From: Paraconiothyrium sp. Pb-2020
Lineage: Eukaryota; Ascomycota; Dothideomycetes; Pleosporales; Didymosphaeriaceae
Assembly: GCA_022419385.1 (NCBI GenBank)
Contig: JAJUBI010000001.1
Coordinates: 2,728,001 to 2,792,000 of the forward strand
Direction of reading: 5' to 3'
Length of the DNA stretch: 64,000 nucleotides
Position 1 is the stretch's first letter. Every line of letters begins with the position of its first letter. The position numbers and the translations under genes are program-made. Below the pieces are notes generated by a model. The model searched no databases and was not told where the DNA came from. It saw only the letters and a program-made list of their open reading frames with translations. This document shows positions 43,585 through 53,960 of this stretch, piece after piece.

Positions 43585-44962
43585 TCAGACCGTTGTCTGC
43601 GAGCGCCGTGGAAACTTCCCCCGCGGACTCGACGGCGGATGGTGACCCTCTACATCGCGCTGCGCATTGGCGTACAGTTCGAGCACGTCCACGTCCTGCG
43701 CGTCGTTCGGATCGGACTCGTCGTACCACGTGTTCAGGTCCGCGGGCCGGTATTGCTCCTTCGGATGGTGTGCAGCATCGAGAGACTGCACCGACGAAGG
43801 GCCCGAGTCGTCGTCGAAGGCGCTGCGCACCATGCTCAGCGGATCGCGGTACTGCTCGCCTTGCCGGAAGATCGACGGGTCCGGGCCAGACGCAGATTCT
43901 TTTTGTTTTCCGGCGTGGCCGTTTTGGAAGGGAAATTGGAAGCCTGCAGAGGCTTCGCCTTTGTCGTGCGGGTCGTGGCCGTCGGAGCTGGTGCCCATGT
44001 CGGAGAGGTTGCGGTTGTTTTCTTTTGCTTCGCGCTCGGCCTTCTCCCAGGTCTGGACGAGATGGTTGTCGTTGCGGGTTCGGCGGTCGCTGTTGTCCGC
44101 GGAGTAGCTTCCCAGGCGGCTTATTTTGAATGCTCGTAACCGGTCAAGCGCCATCTTGAAATCATCTAGAATGACTGAGTCGGTAAGACATTTGAATACG
44201 AAAGCGAGCTTCCAGAACGGGTTGATGCCGGTGTCGGCGTTGCCTGCCAATTTGATGGCGCCCGTGACGGCGCACACGTCGCAGATGACAAAGCTGATAC
44301 TGATGATCATGGAGGCAAGCATGATACCGAAGCGCGGGGAGATCCGGATGATGTCTCTGATAGTCATGGCGTAGTGTGTCTTGATGATGGTGAATAGATA
44401 GATTGTTGTGATGATCCACCAGGGGTCTCGGAAGAGGAGTTCAAGGGGGCGTGAACTTTTGAACCAGTCGCTGTGGCCATTGAAGTATGAGAAGTTTGCA
44501 TAGATCTCGATGACCCAGTAGGGAAACGAGAGTAAGCAGGTGTATAGGAAAACCAGGCTCCAGAACCGGGAAAGGAAGGGCTTGATCTTCATCCATGAGA
44601 TTATGTTGTGTAGGAACCATGACATGTTCAGCGGAATAGCTGCGACTGACAGCCACCAACTGCTAGCTTTCCCACCAGGAAACAGCCAGAAGCCCTGCCA
44701 TATTCCCAAAAGCAGCTCTATGAGAATCATCTGGACACTTAGTCAGCGGTGGTGTTGTCTTGGCGTGAAATCTTGTACATACTTTGTGCAAAAGCACGCC
44801 TCTGCGCATGTTGGCAAGGGTGATGAAGATCATGATGACGAGCGATCCCACAAGATAGCCCTGCGACCAGGCCTCGATGATGAGGCCCTCGTCGCTCTTG
44901 GGCATGGGCTGGTGATCTGCGATGTTTGGGTCGGCATCTCGAGGGATTCGAAGTATCGGCAT
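43585..44962 (-). CDS. Seven-transmembrane fungal protein, GPCR-like topology
   Basis: Two exons (44962-44783, 44730-43585; intron 44782-44731, phase 0) give 441 aa. Hydrophobic helices, in order: GYLVGSLVIMIFITLANM; ILIELLLGIWQGFWLF; WWLSVAAIPLNMSWFLHNII; FWSLVFLYTCLLSFPYWVIEIYA; WWIITTIYLFTIIKTHYA; FGIMLASMIISISFVICDVCAV; FWKLAFVFKCLTDSVIL. After TM7 there is a ~170-aa tail, hydrophilic, with an EKAEREAKENNRNLSD segment and S/D-rich end. The layout of a short outer N-terminus, seven helices and a long inner tail is that of a receptor, and ascomycetes have many uncharacterised ones. No DRY or NPxxY signature is present. Ligand and coupling unknown. Confidence 0.75.
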
Positions 44963-46008
44963 GGTGAATTCAAAGTGCCGGCCTCTTGGTCGGCCAAGGT
45001 AGCTAGCGTGGCGTAGCGTGACGTGATGTTGAAAGCATATTTTGCACCCAGCAATCGATCCAAGGCGAAGGGAAGGTCGACGGCGGACAGGCGGCGGCAG
45101 GGAGTTTATGGGAAGAACAGGTGATGTGCGGAGGACGTACGGGTGACAAGCTAGGCGCCCTCTTTTTCGGCGGTCGACTCCGCAATTTCATGGCGAGGCG
45201 TTCGGTGACGATGTGTTCGCCGGGCGGCGACGACTCACACGGCGCAAAAGTAGCCACCCTTTGCCTGTTGTGGGCTGGCCTTGGGCGTTAGTCGTGTCCC
45301 AGCCGTTAGTCCCGGTGTCGCCTCTCGGCAGCCCGCGCCTCCTCCACCTGCAGAAAGAGCCTGAAGGCGCCAACAAAGACGCGCGCAATCCAGACCGTCA
45401 TGCGGCTGAGCGTCCCTTTGAGCGGCTGCCGTTTGAATCTTTTCTTCCTCCTCAGTACCTGCGCGCTGCCCTGACACGAGCTGCTGCGCGCGTGGCCCGC
45501 GGTAACACCACCAGCACGACGTCGCTGCGCTTGGCTGAAAGGGGCGCTGGATGTGAGTTCCTGGCGCACATCACGCACCGCTGACTGGGTCGGAGTCGGG
45601 TCCTGCCATCCCCTGCTACACCTCTGTGGTTCACGCCGCCCGCTCGGGTCCGGGGTATGGGACGTGGAAAGGACATGGGCGCATCATCTCGTGCCTTGGC
45701 CGTCACAGCATGCAGTGTGCCCCGCGTGAGCTTCGCTATACAAGGCACATTCCGCAAGAGGCATACGGCGAGTTACCTCAGGTGTGCTTGCGTGGGCGTC
45801 TCACTCTTCAGCCATGCCATTCATCCCTCGCGCTGACTGCAGCTCAGCTTGGATGTACACTTGAAGCACAATTCGACCTGCGCCTGCTGTACGAGACTTT
45901 GCTGCCTGAAAGCCAGTATTACATGTGCGAAAATCAGTGCCCCGCAAATGAAGCACATTCAAACAAGTCACACCCAAACGCCGTTCCCGCAGGCAAACGA
46001 ACCGATCC
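44963..46008. other. Intergenic, 1.05 kb
   Basis: Lies upstream of the 7-TM gene and downstream of the SDR gene. Overlapping short frames around 45200-45750 are open on several strands because the DNA is GC-rich; none has a recognisable domain. Confidence 0.5.
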
Positions 46009-47135
46009 TTAGTCTGTGCCAGGCAGTATTCTCTTAGCCAACCCGCCTCTCAGCGTCTCTTGTAGCCAATTAGGCCATCCTCGAACTAGCGTGCTGCGGT
46101 TGGCACCCTTGGGCAAGTACAACTGCCCTCCGGAACATCCCAATATCTGCTCAGCTATAGCGCCCGCTACTTCGCTAGCTTCCAAGATGGCCCTCCCACT
46201 GGCCTTCAGTGTCGGCACGTATGGCTCAAGCAAAGGTGTCCGAACGAAATCCGGATGCACCGAAGTGAATAGAATGTTCGGCGCCTTGTGCTTGTGCCTG
46301 ACCTCTTGGACAAGTCCTGCGTGCCTGTGAGTGATAGGGTCAAGATACACTAACACTAAGTATACTCACCTTCGTGTAAGCACAGCACGGCCGCTTTCGT
46401 GGCGCAATAATCCACCATTCCAGCCACGCTCCAGTAGGACGCCAGGCTGGCCACCGTGACAACGTGGCCTTTGTTCCTCTGTATCATGTCCGGGAGGAAT
46501 GCTTGGATCGTGTACCAATTGCTGAGCAAATTGACGTCGAATATCTTGCGCAAATACTCGGGCGATGTCTTGAGAATCGTATGAGGCTGCGTGATTCCAG
46601 CATTATTCACCAAGATCGAAGGCGGCCCCATCGTGGCCCTGATTTTGTCGGCAGTACTGGTAACCGCTTCAGGGTCCGAGATGTCGCAGGCAAAGAATCT
46701 GATGCTGGCATAGCCCTGAAGTGCCGGTGGAAGTTGTTGGACATCCAGAATCGCAACCTTGACGCCTTTGAGGATCAATCGCTTGACCGTCAGGAGCCCG
46801 ATACCGCTACAGCCTCCGGTCACGACTGCAACTTCTTCGTTCCAGTTCCATCTCTTCCTCTCATTGTTGATTCTGTACGCGTTGAGCGCCAGCTGATTGA
46901 GCGTCTTGTTGACGGTCTTGACCACGCCCAGCGCGAGCAACCATCGAAGAACCCTGGTGACGCGTGCGAGTGTTTCTGGGTTGCGGAGCGCGGAGACAGA
47001 GTTGATCAGGCGATTCCGCACATTCGCAGGTCCCCTAGTCAGCGCCCAAAGTAGAGCTCCCGCGGCAACAGGGTTGAGCGCAACATGTGAAACGGACAAC
47101 GACACGATATTCGAAAGCCCCTGCCGAGCAGACAT
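46009..47135 (-). CDS. Short-chain dehydrogenase/reductase, RDH10/SDR16C-like
   Basis: Two exons (47135-46370, 46316-46009; intron 46369-46317, phase 1) give 357 aa. The N-terminal ~70 residues include a hydrophobic stretch (VSHVALNPVAAGALLWAL) and probably anchor it to a membrane. The Rossmann core starts at EEVAVVTGGCSGIGLLTVKRL (TGxxxGIG), followed by acidic ILDVQQ, NNAG (ILVNNAGITQPHTI) and the catalytic S-Y-K set in VTVASLASYWSVAGMVDYCATKAA. The C-terminal exon runs NILFTSVHPDFVRTPLLEP, typical of the retinol/sterol-like SDR16C group. Probably NAD(P)H-dependent, acting on a lipid alcohol or ketone; the substrate is not predictable. The acceptor was chosen because it alone restores the frame into LVQEVRHKHK. 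Confidence 0.92.
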
Positions 47136-47962
47136 AGCGGAGCAATCCGTATCAGGTAGACTTGCGTAGCAGGCTCATCGCGATTAGGAGTAGTGAGCGA
47201 CATACTTATATACATGTCCAGCGCGGATCCGAGATGGCTCAAGAGGGGTCAACAGGGTCCACGAGGAGGGGGTGCGAAACCCTGTTCCCTTTCGCTGTGC
47301 CTCGGCATGGGGTTGCTGGTCATTGATTGCCAGATCATCGTATTCTACAAGCCTTGCAGTTGTACCTGCAGACTCCGAGTGCAAGGTTAGCAACATATAC
47401 CCGAAGTGGTGATTGGTATCGGCCCAACGTACCTGCCCCACAGATATGTTCCCTTCTGGTGGAGTACCAATTAAAAAGAGCTAGCGCATGCCCCCATCTG
47501 GGGAACACACGACCATGGCTCTGAATTTCTCACAGCGTGGGTCTCGAACAAGTACCACTGACTCCTTGTAAAGCTGAACCAGTCTATCAATCACAGAATT
47601 CTCCTAATTCAGGCCGCTATCAAGGCATGTAGCAAGCATGAGATGGGTCATAAGGATTTCGGAAAACTAAAGACACCTCTATTTTGTAGTGAGGAAACTT
47701 GCAATCCTTTTTTACAATATCTGGTACCCTGTCTTCATTACTTGGTCAAAAACACTATTCTTGTTGTTGGGCTTTTCTCTCCTCCTTACCGTTCAAAATT
47801 CACTCCCCAAAATGCCTTTTTATCCCTCCCACGGTGCCCTCCCATTCAGCAACGCATATAACTTCCTTGCTCCTGATAAACCTATACGATGCCTCAATTC
47901 CGCTCCAATCCACCTGCACTAGCCTTTCGAAAACAGCTTTCACCACCACCAAAACAGTAACC
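47136..47962. other. Intergenic between divergent SDR and RING genes
   Basis: About 830 bp. The frame of the RING gene is open upstream of its chosen start but only in low-complexity sequence. No RNA gene or repeat. Confidence 0.5.
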
Positions 47963-48619
47963 ATGCACACCACACCACCAAGCAATCCCACCACCACACA
48001 ACGCACGCCTCAACACCCAAGCGCATCTCAATCCTCACCCTCCCACCACCACACCACACCAATGTCCTCCCACCACCTTCCCCCCCGCTCCTCCTTCATC
48101 GCCACCCTCCACCACGCTACTACCCCCACTCTTCCCCCCTCGGACCCAACCTGCCCAATCTGCCTCGACCCCTACGCCCCAGCTTGGAAAATCCGCACCC
48201 CGGACGGCTCCTTCTCGCACCTCTCGTACCACCTCGCCACGCAGATGCCGTGCGGGCACTTCTTCGGCTACGGCTGCGTTAAGAGGTGGTTGGCGGAGGG
48301 GAGCTCGACGTGTCCCATGTGTCGGGTGAGATTCTTCGAGGAGGAAGAGGAGGAAGAAGAGGTGGTTGAGTATGTGGGGTATGCTTTTGAGATGTTTGGG
48401 GGGGGGGGGGGGGGGGGGGGGGTGGAGGTGCGGAGGGAGGTTCGGGAGTGGAGGGTTGAGGGTGAGGAGGGTGAAGAGGGAGGCGATGAGAGTGGAGAGG
48501 AGGGCGATGAGTGGTCTTCGTGTGAGGAGGATGAGAGCGAGAGTGAGATCGAATATGAAGGGCGCGATGAGGGTATGAGGGGGGATTGGTCGGCGGGTCG
48601 AGGGCTCTGGTCGAGATAG
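47963..48619 (+). CDS. RING finger protein with polyglycine tract
   Basis: Single-exon 218-aa protein from ATG 47963 (MHTTPPSNPTTT). Residues 1-~60 are H/P/S/T-rich. A RING-type finger occupies ~63-115: CPICLDPY, then MPCGHFFGYGCVKRWL, then CPMC, giving C-x2-C, C-x-H, C and C-x2-C ligands. Such proteins usually act as E3 ubiquitin ligases. After it come an acidic run, then eight glycines encoded by an uninterrupted run of 25 G at 48398-48422, then a strongly acidic E/D/G-rich C-terminus. The tract length is very likely variable, so the frame after it could differ between strains. The longer open frame upstream to 47699 starts from TTG-free sequence but lacks a credible fold. Confidence 0.7.
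   Translation: MHTTPPSNPTTTQRTPQHPSASQSSPSHHHTTPMSSHHLPPRSSFIATLHHATTPTLPPSDPTCPICLDPYAPAWKIRTPDGSFSHLSYHLATQMPCGHFFGYGCVKRWLAEGSSTCPMCRVRFFEEEEEEEEVVEYVGYAFEMFGGGGGGGGVEVRREVREWRVEGEEGEEGGDESGEEGDEWSSCEEDESESEIEYEGRDEGMRGDWSAGRGLWSR
48398..48422 (+). repeat. 25-nt uninterrupted poly-G tract inside a coding region
   Basis: Twenty-five consecutive G residues in the RING gene. Tracts of this type are slippage-prone and often miscounted in assembly. A change by 1 or 2 nt would alter the frame. Confidence 0.95.
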
Positions 48620-49600
48620 ACAAGAGGAGGGTGTTCACGTATACACTGCGTGTGATTGCGCTGTTACGAGTAGCGTCTCCAGCGACGGCGAACAGGTCCA
48701 CAAGTCTAGCGCAGGGGACGCTGAAGGTAATGCCACCGATGGACCTACACTCCACTCGCAGCTTCGACCAAGTGGGAATCCGGCGACAAGAAAGACGAAA
48801 CAAGTTGGAGCACCAATAGCAGCGCGTTTTGCAGAACTAAGCCCCTTCACATCATCACGGCGCTGACATCTTCCAAGCTTTTCTTCTACTTCAGCACGCG
48901 TTTGCAAAGTTTTGGAGTCCAGCAACCGCGACCACAACCCGAGATTCTGGTTGTCGACCGTTACCGTTGGCATGGCATGCATTCGGTCCCACCGATCCAC
49001 ACCTCACTACCGCAAGATACCCGAGATGCACGTTGCGGCTTTCCGCGGGTTTGGCACGGATTGATCGCGTCTATTAGCGTTAAGGGTCTCGAGTGATACT
49101 GGGCTTTATTTTGAGAACAAAGGATCCCGAAAAATCGGTCAGCCATCGTTACCGCTGGCTCGGCCTTTTTTTTTCTTCTTGAAGAGACCCTGGATTTAGT
49201 TCATGAATTTGGCAGCTTCGACATTGTCGGCAGATACTTAGGCTCGTATTTGTCAGTGCTAGGGTCGTCGTATCATGCCAACCTATAGCTTCCGTTTCCC
49301 CTTTCTCGGCATCTTAAAGAGACATGGCATCTGATAGTGTAGGGGCCACTGAGTCCCATCTTGCTCAACCATCACATGTCACATCTTCTAGACAATCTCA
49401 GCAGCGAATCATCAAGAATCATTCATGCTACCTCTCCGTACGTGATGTACATGACTGCGAGCTCAGCTCAACTCAGCTCCATGACGCGGGTATCTACAAA
49501 CACTCTGACAAAGAACTATTCCTGCACCTGTACCAAATTCCTGAAAAGTGCAATATATACAGCAAAGCAAAGACGTAACATCGTTAATTGTTCTCATTGA
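48620..49600. other. Intergenic, 0.98 kb
   Basis: No supported gene. Short open frames on both strands appear to be chance. No repeats noted. Confidence 0.5.
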
Positions 49601-50897
49601 TCAAGCAGGCAGCTCAGCAAGGTGCTTATCGCGATCATCCCGCAGGTCTCGCGGCAACGTCGGCGAATCCTGCATGTGTGCGGGTAGCTCGACGGCCGGT
49701 GGTTGGAGATGTTCGGAAGACCGCGGCGGTTGGTACGCGTGGTACTGCGAGTCGCGGTTGTTATTCGCATTCGCGTGCGGGTTGTACACGGTGGAAGGTA
49801 GATAGGACAGACTTGGGAGAGTTTGTGCCTGCTGAGGCGGCTGCGCTGGGCTCCTTTGCTGGCCTACGCCGAACTGAAAGCTTGTACTGTGATCGCAGTC
49901 TTGCGAATGCGAGTGCGAGTGACCGGGTGCCCACTGCGAGGGTGGGCTCGCAAGCGACATGCGCTGGTCCCGATATGGCTCGTATGACTCGGCCTGCGAC
50001 TGCGACTGCGACTGCGACTGCGAATGTTGACGCTGCTGGTGGTACTGATGTTGCTGGGGAGATCTTTGTGGGAACTCGCTTTGGCTCGTCAAAGTGCTCG
50101 CCTGTGACAACCCGGGACTGCTCCTTGCACTCCCGTCCGAGATTACGCTTTCTCGGGGCTGCGGCAGCGGCTTATCATTGTAATTGTAGCTTTGCTGTTT
50201 TTCTCCATATCCTGGCGGAGGCGCGATATATATGCTTCCGTGGCCCATGCGCTCGCCCGGTGCTACATTCTTCAGCGCGTTCAATCGTTCGTTCGCTTGC
50301 CGGCTTTCCAGCACATGGGCCTTCTCTACTAATCGGTCCACCATCGTGGAGTGGCTATCCTTGAATGTCTTCTTCACGAAGCTCATCATCATTATATTGC
50401 ATTTCATGCGCACGTCTTCGCGGATGTACAGGCCTTCGCGCGGCGCATTGATGCCGAGTTCGACAGGAACTTTCGGCTCGCCTGGTAGAGAGCCACCGAC
50501 GGTCCATTTTGCGCGGATATCGAGTCCAAGAGGCGCGTAGACATGTGTTTGTAGGCCATCGGGAGGCATGGAAGCAAGCGTGGTAGGAAACGGAGGAGGA
50601 AGCGAGACCGCCCGGAAGGTAATTGACTTTGTCTGGGTCTCGGTCAGTATATGAGTACATGCAGGTGACGGTAAGCGCAAGCAAGGAATGGAAATCGAGC
50701 TTACCTTTGATCGTGTACCATGTAGCATAGTATTCCTCTGCCGGCGCATAACTTGGAGGTTTGCAGTTGAAGCGGTCGATGACAAGCGGATTCAGCTCGA
50801 TCATCTCGGTATGGGCGTGGTACATATCAATAACGCTCTGTCTCGTGATGCCCGCCGGCAGCGGGGTGCACGTCGTGAAGACCGACGTCTTCGACAT
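49601..50897 (-). CDS. DUF7053 fungal protein with an apparent frame break
   Basis: Exon 1 is 50897-50705 (MSKTSVFTTCTPLPAGITRQ ... YYATWYTIK); the intron is 50704-50633 (phase 1). Exon 2 resumes DKVNYLPGGLASSSVSYHACFH, then the frame must change by two bases near 50560-50570 to continue PPDGLQTHVYAPLGLDIRAK, WTVGGSLPGEPKVPVELG and KCNIMMMSFVKKTFKDSH. These blocks are the fungal DUF7053 family as I know it, whose role is unknown. Family members usually read CFHDLPDGLQTH here without a break. The tail after ~residue 180 is disordered with Q/H/S runs, including a (SQ)n stretch from a hexanucleotide repeat at 49998-50028. Could be a broken allele or an assembly error. I cannot tell which from sequence alone. 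Confidence 0.75.
49998..50028 (+). repeat. GCGACT hexanucleotide microsatellite in coding sequence
   Basis: About five copies of a CTGCGA/GCGACT hexamer in tandem within the minus-strand DUF7053 gene, encoding alternating Ser-Gln. Hexamer length keeps the frame. Confidence 0.85.
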
Positions 50898-52050
50898 ATC
50901 GTGTGCGCGTAGATGCAATGCGCTCAATCCAACACGTTGTCCTACCAACAATAGCTCGGTGTAGCGCAGTTGCCGGTTGTAGCGCGTTTCAACAACAGAG
51001 AGGGCTCTTCGTACAGCTTGGATGGAAGCAGAATTTGAGGACGCAAGGTAGGGAACGCCGGTAAAAGAGAAGAGAAGGCGCGGGCTGGCGGCCGTTTCAA
51101 AGCTGTGGGGTGGACGACGATGCTCACGCGGTTGCTCCGCCGCGAGTCCCGCTTCGCGCTGCCTCACCACACGGCCCCTACCTGCATCGAGACCAACTTT
51201 AATTCTCAACTAGGCCCTCTTCGCGTGTGTGCTCCGAACTGGGCCTTCAGTGTTTCTCGAAACAAGCCTTTACAAATGGCCGCATAGCCAAAAGTGTGAC
51301 CCGTTGGCCCAGCCCGGTCGGAAAGTCGTCTTCCGTGCGGCGCCGGCGACAATGGTGAACGGCCGCAGCAGCACGAGTGAGCAAAGTGGCCGGGGCGGTG
51401 AGTGAGCCAAGCTATTCTCGGAACATGGTGTGGGGTAAGAGCTAGCCCAAATCAACATGCGAGGGGCTGTTTCGCGTGGAGGCTCGGAATCGTCTGTAGT
51501 TGACCTTTGGGTATATGGCTACGCGCTACACGCAGTGGCTGCACATGTAAGACCATCTGTGTTCATTCGCGGTATCCCTCAGCAACGCAATACTCGGCCT
51601 AAGCATGACGAAAACCCCCGAAGCATAGCTAAGAAAGACCTTATTGGATGTCTCGTACGCGGATTATCAGGCATCACAAGTCTCTCCACAGTTTCATCGC
51701 CCGAGCCCGCGTCAGGCATCACACAGCCATCACATTCGCAAGTCGCAGAAGTTGACCTAGAGCGGGAACTCAGTCCATTACGATTCGTATTACGGACTAT
51801 AGACGTCTTGAAGATATGTGCTCGACTCAAGCGAAAAAAAAAAGAATGTGACAAGAACGCCCAATTAAGCTCCTTGCCGAACCCTGGCTGAATCCGCTTC
51901 GTACCAACACCAAGCGTGAAGAACACACCTTTCGTGACCCAGAACTCCCCTTTGCGTGACCATCAGTGAGCTCCAGTCTCGACGGCCAGCCGCATCTTTT
52001 CATCGTGACAACCGCATGGCGTGACATCCAACCTCTTCTGCCTGTCTCCT
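50898..52050. other. Intergenic, 1.15 kb
   Basis: No gene that I can support. Several open frames on both strands (for example near 51457-51926) have no recognisable feature and overlap each other. Includes the DUF7053 promoter and MARVEL 3' UTR. Confidence 0.45.
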
Positions 52051-52594
52051 CTAAACACCCTGATGCATCTCCACCTTCGGCTCCTTGAGCATCGGCGCAA
52101 CCCGCTCTCTCCTGAAGCACATCACCGCGCTCAATACCGCGCTTCCCATCCATACTAACCAGTTCACCGCGCTCAGCGCCGTCCCAGCCTTCGCAATATC
52201 GCACACTGTACCAAAGCAGATGCGATCTCTCAGGAATACCGCCAGCGCAATGAATCCGCCGAACCAGTACAGCATGGTCAAGATTTCGAGGCCGAGGAGT
52301 CCGAACTTGCCGCCGGTAGAGGAGGCGAGGGAAGAGAATTTCATGGGCACGACGACGAGAGCAACGAGTGCGAGCAGAGACCAAACAGGCGAGAAGACCA
52401 TGAAATTTACTTCGACAGGTGACATGGCGCGCCAGTGGGAGGTCCACCACGAGGCGACTGTGTATTGTTAGTCTTGGACATGTCTGGTGAAATGGAATGA
52501 GAGGCGCACCATAAGCCATGAGGCCGAGAACGACGACAGAGAGAAGTGCCTGGACGCCTCGCGCGCCCAGAATAATCTTGCCAAAGTTGACCAT
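52051..52594 (-). CDS. MARVEL-domain membrane protein
   Basis: Two exons (52594-52510, 52457-52051; intron 52509-52458, phase 1) give 163 aa. Four hydrophobic helices: KIILGARGVQALLSVVVLGLMAYG; VEVNFMVFSPVWSLLALVALVVVP; GLLGLEILTMLYWFGGFIALAVF; ALSAVNWLVWMGSAVLSAVMCF. The short loops, the first helix beginning ARGVQALL, and the conserved YWFGGFIALAVF with cysteine-containing DRICFGTVCDIAKA are those of fungal MARVEL proteins (NCE102/FHN1-like relatives and others). Likely at the plasma membrane or Golgi in sterol-rich patches; no specific role assigned. The joining of the two exons gives YGVASWWTSHWRAMSP, in frame. Confidence 0.88.
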
Positions 52595-53960
52595 TTTGCT
52601 TGTCTCTTTTCTCTTGCTCTTAAATCCAGGTAATCGTATCTTCGTAGTTGTAGCTGCGCGACCTCTTCGTAGGGCGTATTCGTATGATGCTAATCGTCTC
52701 CAGTAAATGTTATCCGTAAAGAGTGAACGCGAACTCAATCAACAAGCCCACAAAGAAACTTTCTTGCTTCCAAAGGAGTGTCGAGAAAATACAGTGACAG
52801 TATAGCGAAACAGTCTTCCCAAGGCAAGCAAATGCGCACACCCTACATAATAAGACGTCCCAAGCCAATGCGCCCAGCGTCCCTGCAACGTCAGTAATTC
52901 TCCCAAAATAGCCGCACAACTGAGAATCCACGCGTGCACCGACGGGAAAAGTCGCGACTTCTATGCGGTGGACCATCCTTGGCTCATGTAACTGGCTTTA
53001 TCCACGTTCGCGTTTCAACCTCAGACGTACGACAGGGTTGCGCATTAGCCGCCAAGAGCCGGTGATTGGTCGCCAGACTTAATCTGCGGCGAGCCTGTTG
53101 CAGGCCTGGTACTGCAATCTGTAACAGAAAGCAAAAGCAACGCATGTCTTTGTGTGCTGGCGAACAGTTTGTGAGGGGACTAAGCGGCGCAAGATGAAGG
53201 GGAGTGGTCGAGCAGACCCGCCCTGGTATCGATAGATCACCGTGGGGCCGCGGATCCTTGCGAACATGCTCGTTCACCGTCATAGGAAGCGGGGATCCGA
53301 AATCACAATGTTCATGGTCGACGACAGGACGTTGCACAAGGGTGGTGTCCGAAAATCTAATTAGCTACAGAATGCCTTGATCGCTTTTGATATCATACAC
53401 GTACAAGCAACCCTAAAGATCGCGGTGGATATAGGATGCCGAGATGCCCAAAATCCATCTCTTGATGCTCGAATGCATGCCCTGATTCCTTGGAGACCCG
53501 ATCCAATATATGGCCCAAGTCTCCTCAAAGATGAAGCCAGCGCGCCAGAACACCAAGCGAGCATTCCAGCATCGCGAGACGCCGGCACGCCTTCCGTATC
53601 TCATCAGGCAGTCGAGCCAGAAGAATACCCATCAGGTCTATGGACAGATACCACCGGTTTGTGTAAGAAGAAAAAGAAAACCAAAAGAAAAAGAGTGCAC
53701 TCCAACGATGATATTCCACACCGTTGAGCCCTTGATCCGCCTGACCTCATCTATTCGCCGGCATCCTTATGCGCCGTTCGCAGACCAGACTAACAAAGTC
53801 GAGGCTCCGAGGAAACGCAACGAGAGAAACGTGAATGTAATGTACATTAGATCCATAGCTTTGGAAGACCGCGACGTGATGTAGTTGAACATGATGCATC
53901 GCGTTTTCAGCGTCATATCATGATTGGAGCCGGTGTCTTCGAGCATAGACTGGGGGACGC
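52595..53960. other. Intergenic, 1.37 kb
   Basis: No gene I can support. Contains MARVEL promoter and, on the left of the EDC4 stop, its 3' UTR. A run AAGAAGAAAAAGAAAACC near 53665-53700 is a purine stretch, not a gene. Confidence 0.45.

Noticed and set aside
45188..45757. GC-rich overlapping frames
   Set aside because: Open on several strands because of GC content; none shows a family signature.
51457..51926. Overlapping plus and minus frames of 115-144 codons
   Set aside because: Mutually antisense, no domain, no consistent start; insufficient support for a gene.
53361..53884. Several frames of 60-124 codons
   Set aside because: Antisense to one another and biased by purine runs; no conserved signature.
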